From Gnetum montanum (taxonomy: Eukaryota > Streptophyta > Gnetopsida > Gnetales > Gnetaceae): a stretch of 64,000 nt of DNA. The position numbers and the translations under genes were made by a program. A model generated the notes under the pieces. The model was not told the origin of the DNA and did not search any database. It saw nothing but the letters and a program-made list of their open reading frames with translations. Shown one piece after another: positions 1 through 10,260 of this stretch (position 1 is its first letter; every line of letters starts with the position of its first letter). The DNA is taken from contig MNCI01018178.1 of the NCBI GenBank assembly GCA_015680685.1, positions 495,696 to 559,695 of the forward strand, in the 5' to 3' direction.

Positions 1-2781
1 GCTCAAGAGTGGGCAGACGTAAAACAGATGATGCAAGTGTTAGCGGATGAGGTAAAGCAACTCAAAGCTGACAACACTGAACAAGTTAAAGTACTAGATT
101 TCTATCGCGATGATCCAATTAGCTCTTCAGTGCCACCATTAGCTTTACCCAAGGGAATCGCATTGCCCCAGTTAACCAAGTACAATGGGGAGGGAGATCC
201 AAATGCTCACTTAGTTACATTTCGATCAGAAACTCTATTGCTTCAAGCTTGGCCCCACGCAATCTTGCGAGTGTTCGCTATGTCCTTAACGAGCGTAGCC
301 TTAGACTGGTACCGAGCCTTGCCTCGTAACTCCATATCCTCTCTAGAGGATTTGTTACATCAGTTCGTTACCAGGTTTAAGTACAACCTCAAGCCTAAAG
401 CCACACTAGATAGTATGATACAGGTGAAACAAGCACCATTTGAGCCTGTGCAAAAGTTCATCCAACGATGGAGTGCAGCCCTTAACGAACTTCATGAGCC
501 CATCCCTGAAAAGTATTTGCTTACAATTCTGAAGGGAGCCATGAATGACTTCATTAAGTCAAAACTGTACTACCTAAGCGCTCAAACGTTGAGCCAAGCA
601 TTCACACAGATCAAGAACATTGAACAAGCTGCACAAGCCAGCAATGACCCCGCCTATGTGGCTTACAAGAACCAACACGTTGCCAAACAAAAGGCAACAA
701 CGGAAACTGTGGCCGCAAGCACAAAAACAACTAACACCAGTACCAACCCGCCTACAACAACAGGGGCCACCCCAAGGCCCAACTTTCAGCGCAAAGATCG
801 CTCTAAGTACACACCGCTACCTGCGAGACCTTCGGAACTACTAGAGCACCTCCTTAAAGCCGGGCAAATCCAATACAAACACGTAGCGGAGAATGCTCGC
901 CGAAGACACGATAGGTACTGCGAGCTACTAAGGAATCCCACCTTAGCAGCACCAAATGAGCCCCCAGTTCCACGACACTTCAAACTAGACCAATTTTGTC
1001 ATTACCACCAGATGTCTGGTCACAATACCGACACCTGTCATGCGTTAAAGGATGATCTACAAGCAATGATAGAACGGGGCCAACTAAACACCAACACCCT
1101 GAATCAACCGAGCAGAGACGATGCCCCCTATGTCATAAACTCCATTGGCATAGATAGTAAGCCTAAACCTGTGCGGCAACCTTTTGTGATTCGTGTGCCT
1201 CCCAGCAAGGCAACAATCCCCTCCACCTCCATGAGCAAGGGGCCTCCCATCGTCATCAAGGTGCCACCTAGAGCATCGATGACACCTTTCGTGGTCAAAG
1301 TACCACCACCACAAACGTCCGCTAAGACGTTAAACTGGCAAGATCCAACGCAATCCCGAGCACCGAAAACACCCTTTGTGGTCAAAGTACCACCACAGAC
1401 GTCCGCTAAGACGTTAAACTGGCATGTTGCACCAACGACAACAGCAAAGAAACCCTTCGTTATCAAGGTGCCACAACAAGCTAGTCAAACAACAACGACA
1501 CCTCCCAAACTACCATTTGTCATAAAGGTGCCACCACGCGATGGCCCCTCACCTACCCAGTGCCCAACCGTAGGAAACATCTCAACCTCCCCTCCCTTAA
1601 GAGTCAACCCTGCCAACAACACGGATAAGCCTACCAAATGGCAGCAGAAGAGGACAAACGAACAACGAACAATACCAACAGCTGAAACAAAGGATACACC
1701 TAATATACAACAACTAAACACTGGGGGCCCTACCCCTAATCCCAAACAAACCAGGCCCAAGCCCTCAACCCATATAGAGGCAACCAACACAACGGCAGAC
1801 AACACAGACTTTGTAGCTACACTGGCCCAGGTGAAACAAACGCTCAAACAAAAGAACACAACCATGAGTTTGTACGACCTGGTCATGACGTCATCGGCTC
1901 ATCGTGAAGCCTTAGCACAAACACTAGCGTCCATTCCTGTTACAGAGAACATCCCTGCTAACATGGAATCCATCCGTGCAATGATTTCACAACACACACC
2001 ACAAGAATTGGGTTCCAACACCTTAGCCTTCCGTGACGATGCAGTTAAAGTCAACCCCAAACGAGGGGAAGTCACAACAGCTCCATTATCGATTAGTGTA
2101 CGTGTTGGGCAATGTACCATTCGTAGAGTGCACGTTGATGACGGTGCGGCAACAAACGTAGTTCTATACTCCGTCATCGACAAACTAGGCATGGCAGATG
2201 AGATCATGCCAACAAAAACCATGTGTTTAAAATCTTTCAATGGATCATGTGTCACAGTTAAGGGCACAATCAACTTAGCCTTTGTGGCAGGTGAACAATT
2301 CCCCACTAGCGCAGAATTCACTGTCATAGAAGAGATGCCCAGTTTCAACATGATTCTTGGTAGACCTTGGCTAGCACAACAACGAGCCGTTTCCTCACCG
2401 ATACATCAAGAAATCCACCTTCCATACGAAGGTGGACAAGTCATTATACATGGCGACAACACTCCTTTTCAAGCTGACCACAACATGGACATGTCACAGG
2501 TCTTGAAAGAGGAGCCTCTTGAAGCAACACCCACAACAACAAACACAACACCTAGAGCTAAAATGCCCGAACAAGGGGTAAAAACTGAAAGCCTCCTAGA
2601 GAAAACTAGCACGCCTCCTAGACTATGTCTGACTAAGAAACAACCACATAATCAAGACTCCCTTACGGCCAAAGACACGTCTAATCCCCGCCCACTCTTC
2701 ACCTTTGTTCGTTGTGCATACGTCACCTTAGTTTGCATTGCACTAGCTTGCACGCTTGCATGTGGCCCGAAAAGGCCTTAA
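1..2781 (+). CDS. gag-pro: Ty3/gypsy (TAT/Ogre-like) gag-protease polyprotein, 5'-partial
   Basis: The frame is open from base 1 through the first ATG at 28, so the true start lies outside the window; 917 residues follow that ATG. Gag forms the retroelement particle and the aspartic protease would cleave the polyprotein. Counting from the ATG at 28: a Retrotrans_gag domain at about 44-200 (KYNGEGDPNAH, then ALDWYRALP and FIQRW); a TAT-style zinc knuckle at 324-337 with C324, H327, H332, C337; a linker with six PF(V/I)(V/I)KVPP repeats at 384-503; a retropepsin-like domain at about 685-800 with the active-site segment VHVDDGAATN at 701-710 and the NMILGRPWL segment at 774-782. The usual DTG/DSG is DDG here. 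The C-terminus has a hydrophobic stretch at about 891-911 that could be membrane-seeking. No RT, RNase H or integrase follows before the 3' LTR, so this copy would depend on pol from elsewhere. The uninterrupted frame contrasts with every other retroelement frame here and suggests the youngest copy. Confidence 0.88.
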   Translation, partial: AQEWADVKQMMQVLADEVKQLKADNTEQVKVLDFYRDDPISSSVPPLALPKGIALPQLTKYNGEGDPNAHLVTFRSETLLLQAWPHAILRVFAMSLTSVALDWYRALPRNSISSLEDLLHQFVTRFKYNLKPKATLDSMIQVKQAPFEPVQKFIQRWSAALNELHEPIPEKYLLTILKGAMNDFIKSKLYYLSAQTLSQAFTQIKNIEQAAQASNDPAYVAYKNQHVAKQKATTETVAASTKTTNTSTNPPTTTGATPRPNFQRKDRSKYTPLPARPSELLEHLLKAGQIQYKHVAENARRRHDRYCELLRNPTLAAPNEPPVPRHFKLDQFCHYHQMSGHNTDTCHALKDDLQAMIERGQLNTNTLNQPSRDDAPYVINSIGIDSKPKPVRQPFVIRVPPSKATIPSTSMSKGPPIVIKVPPRASMTPFVVKVPPPQTSAKTLNWQDPTQSRAPKTPFVVKVPPQTSAKTLNWHVAPTTTAKKPFVIKVPQQASQTTTTPPKLPFVIKVPPRDGPSPTQCPTVGNISTSPPLRVNPANNTDKPTKWQQKRTNEQRTIPTAETKDTPNIQQLNTGGPTPNPKQTRPKPSTHIEATNTTADNTDFVATLAQVKQTLKQKNTTMSLYDLVMTSSAHREALAQTLASIPVTENIPANMESIRAMISQHTPQELGSNTLAFRDDAVKVNPKRGEVTTAPLSISVRVGQCTIRRVHVDDGAATNVVLYSVIDKLGMADEIMPTKTMCLKSFNGSCVTVKGTINLAFVAGEQFPTSAEFTVIEEMPSFNMILGRPWLAQQRAVSSPIHQEIHLPYEGGQVIIHGDNTPFQADHNMDMSQVLKEEPLEATPTTTNTTPRAKMPEQGVKTESLLEKTSTPPRLCLTKKQPHNQDSLTAKDTSNPRPLFTFVRCAYVTLVCIALACTLACGPKRP
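1177..1536 (+). repeat. Six-copy PF(V/I)(V/I)KVPP coding repeat in the gag linker
   Basis: The octapeptide-like motif recurs at residues 384-391, 407-414, 419-427, 448-456, 476-482 and 496-503 of the gag-protease frame, spaced about 12-30 residues apart. The third and fourth copies are part of a larger duplication that also repeats QTSAKTLNW. This is the linker between zinc knuckle and protease. The motif resembles a short linear binding motif, but I do not recognise a partner. Confidence 0.8.
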
Positions 2782-3217
2782 ACTAAACCGTGGCCCGAAA
2801 AGGCCTTAAACTACCACCTTTTCACTTTATTTTCTATTCACTTGTGCATTTCAATTCATGTTTTCTGCAGTGGCTATTTAACATTGTTTTCTCTAGTTTC
2901 TTTTGTTTACAGGATCGTACGGACGCACATGTATGCATCCACCCTGACAGTCCTGGCATCATGACTTAAAAATGATACCACAGAATGTCCTGACATCATG
3001 ACGGTAAATCGACACCACAGAGCTCTGTCCGACATGACACTAAACTATCACACTCATTCACCAGAGTCCACTAAGACTATAAACTAGCTTTCCTCTTCAT
3101 AGTCTGCTACGACTATAAACTAGTATTCTACCGTCCGCTACGACGATAAACCGGCAATGTCCAACGGGTTACGATGAAAAACTAACCCATGATAGTCCGC
3201 TAAGACTGTAAACTAGC
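2762..3217 (+). repeat. Array of 14-nt hairpins followed by NTAAACTA
   Basis: Two 24-bp copies 28 bp apart (2762-2785, 2790-2813) contain GGCC-cgaaaa-GGCC then TTAAACTA; the gag stop codon lies in the first. Further units: AGTC-cactaa-GACT at 3065-3078, AGTC-tgctac-GACT at 3101-3114, CGTC-cgctac-GACG at 3132-3145, AGTC-cgctaa-GACT at 3194-3207, each followed by a TAAACTA-like tail. Degenerate units with GTC...GAC lie at about 2950-3050. The same architecture occurs, in opposite orientation, at 56,740-57,020 and 62,204-62,446. Tandem repeats between coding region and 3' LTR are known in Ogre/TAT elements; the conserved stem-loop layout is what I see here. Confidence 0.85.
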
Positions 3218-4335
3218 CAGATCATTTCTAGCACATTCATCTGCTACTGTAATTCTTGACATGCCTGCTGCATCATTCATCACATCGGCTTTGACAACAC
3301 TATTGCTGCTCATTCTGTTTGCCTCAAGTTTCACATGGCGTCTCCCTTTGCATCAGTCACATTCATGCCTGAAGTGTTCACTAACTCATTCACTTGTGGT
3401 TTTCTTGTCTTCTTGAAGTTGTGTTTGCAGGATGACACCCAGTGGGGCTCGTACACGGATACACTTCATCACGGTGACAAGGGGCCACATTGTTTCTGAC
3501 GCACACAACTAGGTTAATCAATCTGGTCAAAAGTACATTCCCAGTTCCCAATACATTCTCCATTTCCCCAACACTCTTATTCCCTTTCCTACCCAGTTAC
3601 ATTTCCCAGATACACCCAGTACACCCCAAAAATTTGAGCCTACTGTTACATGCTATGACACTCTCAAGCGACTGCAACACACAATATGGCACATGAGCAT
3701 GAGTGCAAAATTGAAAGAAAGCTCTTTCCAAAAAAATACAAAAGAAAAAAAGGGCAAAAACAAAAAAGAAATAGAAAGAAAAAGAAAAGAGCAAAATGAA
3801 CCACAAGACCTTTGGCACTTCCCATAAGCCCCAGGAGGGAAGGTAGTTGTCTTGGAAACAAACACTCATGTCTCAAAAGCTCAAGTAACATCTCATTGCG
3901 TAGCTTTGGCTCTCCACCAACAGGTTTTCTTTAACACCAAACAAAGGGTCTATTCCTCCAGAGAACGTAACCCACCATCACATGGCCAACAAGTCCTCTT
4001 AAACACTAAACAAGAGTCTTGTTCCGCCAAAGGATACACATCTCACGCCTTGATTCCGAGTGTACTAAACGATGGCTATTGATAAGGATCAACATGACCC
4101 ATGTACACACTAGAGCATCCCCTTTACCATGCGCAATCCCTTGATCAGTTCCCCATCCCCATAATTTACATCTCCCAATCCAACTACAAGCTTCATTTCC
4201 CAATCCCAAGTACTTTTGAACACAGTGCGATGACATCTGGCCAAGTGCCAAAGGACAATGTTTCTACCGAGTTTGCTTGTGGTGTTTTGTACTTCTTTGT
4301 CGATGCCTCTCGGGTCAATTCCTCCAGACATCAAC
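2814..4335 (+). other. Non-coding 3' region of the gag-protease element
   Basis: No pol homology is seen. It holds the hairpin array, two pyrimidine-rich stretches ending in splice-acceptor-like CAG followed by GAT (about 2890-2915 and 3410-3433), and a nearly pure A/G tract at about 3708-3800. An equivalent A-rich tract lies at the matching position of the minus-strand relative (about 55,660-55,720), so this is a shared family region rather than random sequence. Confidence 0.6.
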
Positions 4336-4348
4336 AAAGAGGGGCCAC
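4336..4348 (+). promoter_or_regulatory. Polypurine tract for plus-strand priming
   Basis: AAAGAGGGGCCA directly precedes the LTR start TGAAACACCA at 4349. The same tract and LTR start occur in reverse complement at 55,260-55,280 in the minus-strand relative, which fixes the LTR boundary in both. Confidence 0.8.
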
Positions 4349-4751
4349 TGAAACACCACAAAAAATTTTGGCTAACACTTGAAGACAGAAATTAAGCTAA
4401 GTCATGTTGGTCCTTAGCATGACCAAGCTTAGAAGCCTCAAAAATAGCATCAAACGAAGTCAAAGAAAGTAATTAAAAGTTCCCTGGGACCCACAGAAGA
4501 CTACGATGACATCCGGCATCAAACTTGGCAAATTTTGAGCTCAAAATACTTGGTTTTCACTAAGTATGCATCCTATACGCTGGCCTACACATGCCCAGCG
4601 TAAGGCCCAGCGTACAGCAACTTTTGGGGCTCAAAAACTCCTCAAAACATGCTAAAGTGGAGTGTCTAGACCCCCCAGGACCTTCCCCAGGGTCCCCAGC
4701 AGGTCGCAGGCACTTGAAGATCCAATTTTGGGCTCCAAATGATGATCTTCC

Positions 4752-4990
4752 ATTCCTATACGCCCAGCGTATACGCTGCTACAGTGTTTCAGCGTAAATG
4801 CTACAGTGTTCCAGCGTAATGCTAGAGTGTTCCAGCGTAATGCTACAGTGTTCCAATGTAAATACTACAGTGTTCCAGCGTAATGCTATAGTGTTCCAGC
4901 ATAAATGCTACAGTGTTTCAGCGTAAATGCTACAATGTTTCAGCGTGAATGCTATAGTGTTTCAGCGTATACGCCTAGCGTCCACCCAAG
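4752..4990 (+). repeat. U3 tandem repeats, about 20-25 bp unit
   Basis: Eight or more imperfect copies of TGCTACAGTGTTCCAGCGTAA with small length changes, bounded on both sides by CGTATACGC-like palindromic words. The minus-strand LTRs at 53-55 kb and 60-62 kb have related GCTAC / CAGTGTTA words, so these may be family-specific U3 elements. Confidence 0.8.
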
Positions 4991-5128
4991 TTCACACGCC
5001 CAGCAAGTCCAGCGTATACGCCGGCCTGATGTAGCGTATACGCCCAACGTATACCATATTTCTAAATTGTACGCACCCGATCGACACGCCACGTGTCTCC
5101 CAACCCGATTTTCCTGGTAAACCCCCCC

Positions 5129-5136
5129 TATAAAAA
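5129..5136 (+). promoter_or_regulatory. TATA box of the LTR promoter
   Basis: TATAAAAA preceded by a run of C. It lies about 780 bp into the LTR and marks the likely U3/R transition about 30 bp downstream. The related minus-strand LTRs have TATAAATA at 53,520-53,527 and 61,026-61,033, about 600 bp before their ends, the same spacing as here. Confidence 0.7.
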
Positions 5137-5799
5137 GCCCAGTTTTCCGTGAATTTAAGGGTTGGAAAAATAAAACTCCCAGGGTGCACAAGAGACATAG
5201 ACGCTGCGGACTAGAGCTCCAAAACCCTCTTAGGCTGGAGAGCCCTGTATGCCGTACACACAGTCTCTACGCTCCGCCTGCCTTGCGAACTAGCCGAGTC
5301 ATCCCTGCACACGTCGGGGGCTTTCGTCCGCCTTGTGTCAAAGCCACAACTGCGTTTGGACCGGTGCACTTTGTAATCAATTCTCAATACAAAACAGTTT
5401 ACATTTTGCTCAGATTTATTGCAGTTTTCTTCGTTTTTCAGTTTACGTTTACAGGCTCATTTACATTATCGTGCTTGTTTACGGTTTACATTTAATGTGC
5501 ATTGTTTACGTATAGCCCAACGTGTTGTAGCGGCAAACGTTGGGGAAGTCCTTGTTTGATCCGCGTGCGGACCATTTAAGGCACTCTTCCTTCGTCCGTT
5601 CCAGCTTGCCCTCAAGCGGAGGCAGGGTCAACTGTGCTTGTCCGTAGATCTTTCGGTGCTCGTAACGTTCCAACCTTGCACCGACGATTTCAGTCAGTAC
5701 ATAAGTGGAAAAAGCTTAAGCTCTTTCCTAGAATACTAGTAGATGAAGTTAAATTTGGTATAAATCGTTGGAACCAAATTCAATTCATCGGTGATCTAT

Positions 5800-7510
5800 A
5801 ATGCTAAAACTCAATGAAAAATACCAAACCTATGCGAGAGTGTCAAACTTGAGAAAATAATTCCAAGGATGGAAGCAAGAAAATCATGAATCCTTGAATG
5901 TGGCCTTGGATAGATACCATTCTCTACTACATAGATGTCCAAGCCATGATTTCTCTCAGAAAGAGCCACTTTTCCACATCATATATGGGCTTCATAATCA
6001 AACAAGGGATATCCTTAGGACTTATGCCCAAGGTCGATTATACAAACTGAGAGCCCATCATATACAAAGGCTAATCAAGTGGGTGAAAAAAGAAGAATGA
6101 GATCTATGTAAACTAGTGAATGTAGAGGAATATAACTAGGACCTAACTCTTTAAAAGAAGAGGGTACATATCTATGATGAAGAAAAGGAGGCAACTCTCG
6201 ATGAGGTGATTTCACAACAAACCTTGCCAATACAAAATTCTATTAAGGACCTTGAAGTAAGGCTAGATAAGATGTGGAAGTTGATGAATGACAAAGTTAC
6301 AACTTATGTGAAGACCATAGATGAGAGAGTAAAGTGACAGAAATCAAGTGATCAAAAAAAGAAGAGGAAAAAGAACCATGAAACAAATAGGAACACTTAT
6401 AAAAAAAATGAAAAATAGCTATAGAAGAAGAGGCTATAAACTCAACCACAAAAGAGGATGATGGATGTGACATCTACCTATATGATCATCTAAAGGGTTA
6501 TTGCCTAGTTATGTTACATCTACATGAGTATGGGGCTTTTTCTTTAAATCCCAAGTTCGTACAAAAGCAAATTCCTAGGAAATTATCATATTCATTAGGT
6601 AATTATAAATAGTCCTACAACCAACCATACTATCCAAGTGGGACTTTTTATTAGCTTCAAAACTACTATTAAATATAGTGGCAAAACCCATAGTTATGGA
6701 GAAGGCCATTATCAAACCAACACTACCCTTATTGCCAATTGAACCTATACAAATATTACATTGAACAACCTATTTTCTTGACTAGTTCTACTTCTTCTAC
6801 CTCAAATCACTACTACAACTCTCTTGAATATCATCAACCTGCAACAACTTCTGAAGGATCACCACTTCACACCTCTCACCCTCCATCATATCCTTAATAT
6901 TCACATACTTCCCTCCACCATATGTCATCACCAATAACATAGAAATGTTTGACACCAGAACATTAATGAAAGAATGCCACTTATGCTATGAACATACACG
7001 GAAATGATAATTCTAGTAGATCTCAACCACAACCTCAAAAATGTCCTTTCTATAGGGTAGTTTCCATGCACAAGTACAAAACTGATAGACCTACTAGCAC
7101 ATCAAAACCAAAACAAGGACAATCTAGTGTAGCATCCTTCCTTGCTAGAACAATGTCTCCTGATCATACACAAAAGCCAACAACCATCACCACTCCAACA
7201 TAAGACAAAATATAATCCTATGATTGTGGGGAAACAGAAACCTCCATGCATCACTACTAATAATAATGGATGTAACTATGGGCCAAAGGTTCAAGATATT
7301 AATAGAACCCCTATACTGACTCAGCATAAAGTTCAGAAACAAGTGTGTAAGAAAAAACTAGTTTATGCAGTAGCCACTAAACCAAAAGATACCCAATGGC
7401 TTGGAAATAAGAGTGCAAAATCATTTAGAAGATGCATGGAACCAACCAATCCCCTTATTATCTCTTGTCCTACCTTTACGCTTAGTCATGGGGGAGATGC
7501 CCCATCCTAA
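5800..7510 (+). pseudogene. Athila-like Ty3/gypsy gag remnant
   Basis: A stretch at 5894-6100 encodes a Retrotrans_gag-like segment of the Athila type (LDRYHSLLHRCPSH, then IIYGLHNQTRDIL and YAQGRLYKL). Downstream frames at 6460-7500 are broken by stops and shifts and are rich in Tyr, Asn, Gln and Pro, as expected for the gag tail; a fragment at 6988-7203 contains a Cys-Pro-Phe-Tyr motif but no clear zinc knuckle. No protease, RT or integrase follows on this strand before 12 kb, so the copy is truncated. No LTR of its own could be assigned. Confidence 0.65.
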
Positions 7511-7536
7511 ATCAAGAACTAATAAGTGTTTTCCAC

Positions 7537-7679
7537 GTTTTTTGTTTTACAATTTTTTATCATTTTCCTATTTGTTCCAAAATTTTCCAACTCTTCATAT
7601 GTTTTCCNGTTTTTTGTTTTACAATTTTTTATCATTTTCCTATTTGTTCCAAAATTTTCCAACTCTTCATATGTTTTCC
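7537..7679. repeat. Exact 71-bp direct repeat around a single N (assembly join)
   Basis: Bases 7537-7607 and 7609-7679 are identical and separated by one N at 7608. This is best explained as two overlapping contig ends joined without merging. The true sequence probably has one copy. Confidence 0.85.
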
Positions 7680-7689
7680 ATTTCTTAAT

Positions 7690-9715
7690 ATTTTTATTTT
7701 ATTTATATTTTTCTCTTTTTTTGAGCTATTTTCTTTATGTTTTATGAATTTATTTTATGTTTTTTGTCAATAATATTACTAGTTATGATGTAGAAGTCAA
7801 TGCTATGTGTTGTGTTTTTGTGCTATGCTATCAAGATGATTGCGTAAGTAATTGTGTAAAGTAGTGAGACCACCTCATCCATCCCTCCAGTTCTCTAAAT
7901 AAAAATATCTTTTATCATAAAAGCAATTTGGTTCTTCTTTCATGAAATTAAAATTCATTAATGATCATTACACCTTGAAGAAAGAGGAAATGACCAAGTG
8001 GCAATGGCAAAGGATGTGACCTCAAGGGAACTTTTTAGGTTCTCTTCTTGACTTCCTTCATGTGGTTTATGACTCCTCTTGGAATGTATCATCACTCCTT
8101 CATTGACCAATAAAAAGGAAGCTATGTATTTGCATGGTGTGGTTTCCATTTCAAAAAATACTTAAAATTCAAAAAAAAAGAGAAAGAAAAAGAAACAAAA
8201 AATAAAAAAAATAAAAAATAAAAAAAAATAGAATTCAAAGTAAACCCCTTAGATGCAATAATAGACTATAAGAACTAGTTATGGGGCTGGAAAGATGTGT
8301 TACCCATGCCTGAAGGTGCCCCTCTAACTAAGGGCCTTTCTTCTTCTCTTTTCTTCTATGTTTGGAGTGATGATCATTCTTTGTGGTGATTGTGGACTCA
8401 TGGCAGTAAGTAGGAAGGAACACATTAATGTGAGGTCACTATTATTGGTATGGAACTGGTTCGAACTTGGATGGATAGGTATGATGATCATTTTAATTAC
8501 ATTTGACACAAGAACCTATTGCGAACATGGTTAAGTACGTCACATTCCTATCTCTGCAATCCATTTTCATCCCATTATTCACATCATTGCTACATACAAT
8601 TATGAGCATTTTGGTTTTGTGTAGCATAGTGCAGCATCCCAACCAAGGTAGTTTTGTGTTGTTTGGAAGAAAGACATGATCTACATTTAACTTCTAAGGT
8701 GTCCATGGACATCTTTAGAAGTCATTATGCAAGGGCATTTTGGCAAGAGCTTGCTTTGGAGAGGATCCACTTGCATAAATTTTGTTAATCATGGCTTTGA
8801 ACTAACCTTCACATATTCTAGAACATTAGTGATGATTTCTCTGAATTTATGCATGCTTTTGGAACTACTTCTTATCAATTTTAATTAATTTTCCTATTTC
8901 TCTATCTCAATATCCTTCATCTTCCAAAAACTTTCCTGGCCATCTTTGGCATTGGACCTTTGGTTTTAATTATTTGAAAACTTATGCACTTCCAAAGTTA
9001 CACTTATTAGTTATGGGGGCTAGGGATTCCTACTTTGAAATTTTTCTAAAATCCTATTTTCGAACATTATGGTAACTAATAGTAATTAACCAAAATAAGG
9101 TGAACAACTTGATGATTTCAGTTACCTCATAGCCTTGGGCATAGTACGCTATCATCACCTGGTGCTTAAATGCAAACTAAGAGATCTAAAAAGGGTTAAT
9201 CATTAAGGAAAATCTACCAAAACTAATGTTGATCCTTTGGTGACTGCAAGTGATGCAAAAAGAGACACCTAAGAAAGACAGTCTTTTTCCAAGCATAAAA
9301 ACAAAGCTAAGAGAGGGATAATGGAGGATATGCCCATGGATAAATAGTAGCACATATAGGATAATGGCTCAAACATCACATGATTTCTCAATCCATGGGA
9401 TGGTGGGAAGAAATTTAAATCCATCCTTTAAGAAAATTTTGCATAACTAGAGAAGGATCAACATAACAATCAAGGTTTAAATGTCTACCACCACTAGCGA
9501 TAACAAGAAGAACCATATTCAATAAATTTTTGGAGACCTCTACAAATTTTGTAATCTTCAATGTCTATCCAATCATTTTGTCACTTTTTCATTTTATCTA
9601 CATCCACTCAAATAAAATTTTGTAATGCAGCACTTAGAGTCAATCAATAGTTAGTTAGTCAATAATTTCATACCTTCTCAATATTTTGTAAAGAACTTGT
9701 TCCTTCTTTTGTTAA
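7690..9715. other. AT-rich intergenic sequence, no gene seen
   Basis: No reading frame with recognisable homology on either strand. The only structure is a tract of A with scattered G and T at about 8160-8232, which could be a degraded polypurine tract of an Athila-type element, and some LTR-like text around 8600-9100 that I could not pair. Confidence 0.4.
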
Positions 9716-9719
9716 CTCT

Positions 9720-10260
9720 AGGATGAGGTTCGATTCATTGGTGGGATCACATCAATGTAGCTACATTAATGTAGCCATATTGACGCAACTGTGTTGACGT
9801 AATCCCATTGACATGTATGCATCGACATGTGCACATCAATGCAATGTATGTTTTCACCTATAAATACATGTGCTCCCACTATGTATTTGACATTCTTTTA
9901 TCAATAGAGTAGCTGAACTCTTGTAGTTTTATTCCATAATCTTAGAGAATACTCAGTGAGTGCCCACAGTGTGGATCTAAGTTAGTTGTACGATGTCTTA
10001 TTCGAGTGACAATGTACTTGGAAACATTCCATGAATAGCAATAAGATCGAGATTGATTCTTATTCATTAGATCACTTTGACTTAGATTAAATTTACTTTT
10101 AATGTAATTTGTATTTCATGTACTTAGTTAATATTTACATTTCCATGCATATTACTAAATTCATGGAATCAGTGTGATCAATTTCGAGCGTAAGCATGTA
10201 TTCACTTGGTAACCCCAGCAACATCATTGCTTGATTTGCCTAGTAGCATAATGCTTGGTA
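9720..10260 (+). mobile_element. LTR-like fragment with TATA box
   Basis: A block of short repeated words (CATCAATGTAG, CATTGACATG) includes the perfect 14-bp palindrome AATGTAGCTACATT at 9754-9767. It is followed by TATAAATA at 9859-9866 and a transcribed-leader-like stretch with TTTATTCCATAATCTTAGAG. This is the layout of U3-R-U5. No second copy was found in the window, so it may be a solo LTR. Edges are approximate. Confidence 0.4.

Larger units (their letters stand above)
4349..5725 (+). mobile_element. 3' LTR of the gag-protease element (right edge approximate)
   Basis: It begins TGAAACACCA after the polypurine tract. U3 runs to a TATA box at 5129-5136 (TATAAAAA in a C-rich context), followed by about 600 bases of R/U5 with several pyrimidine-rich stretches. 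U3 carries an internal tandem repeat block. The right edge is placed near CAGTCA at about 5725 because Athila-like sequence of different composition follows; I could not confirm it, as the 5' LTR is outside the window. CpG is well retained compared with the AT-rich neighbours. Confidence 0.7.

Noticed and set aside
1084-2351. Long minus-strand frames opposite the gag-protease gene (76 to 150 codons)
   Set aside because: They are antisense shadows of the intact plus-strand frame, with repetitive Gly/Val composition from the KVPP repeats and no domain.
2905-3433. Possible intron acceptors in the gag-protease element
   Set aside because: TTTACAG/GAT and TTTGCAG/GAT fit the acceptor consensus, and Ogre elements do splice, but there is no downstream pol to splice to and no donor was identified.
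3597-3891. Three overlapping minus-strand Phe-rich frames
   Set aside because: Complement of the A/G tract at about 3708-3800; low complexity.
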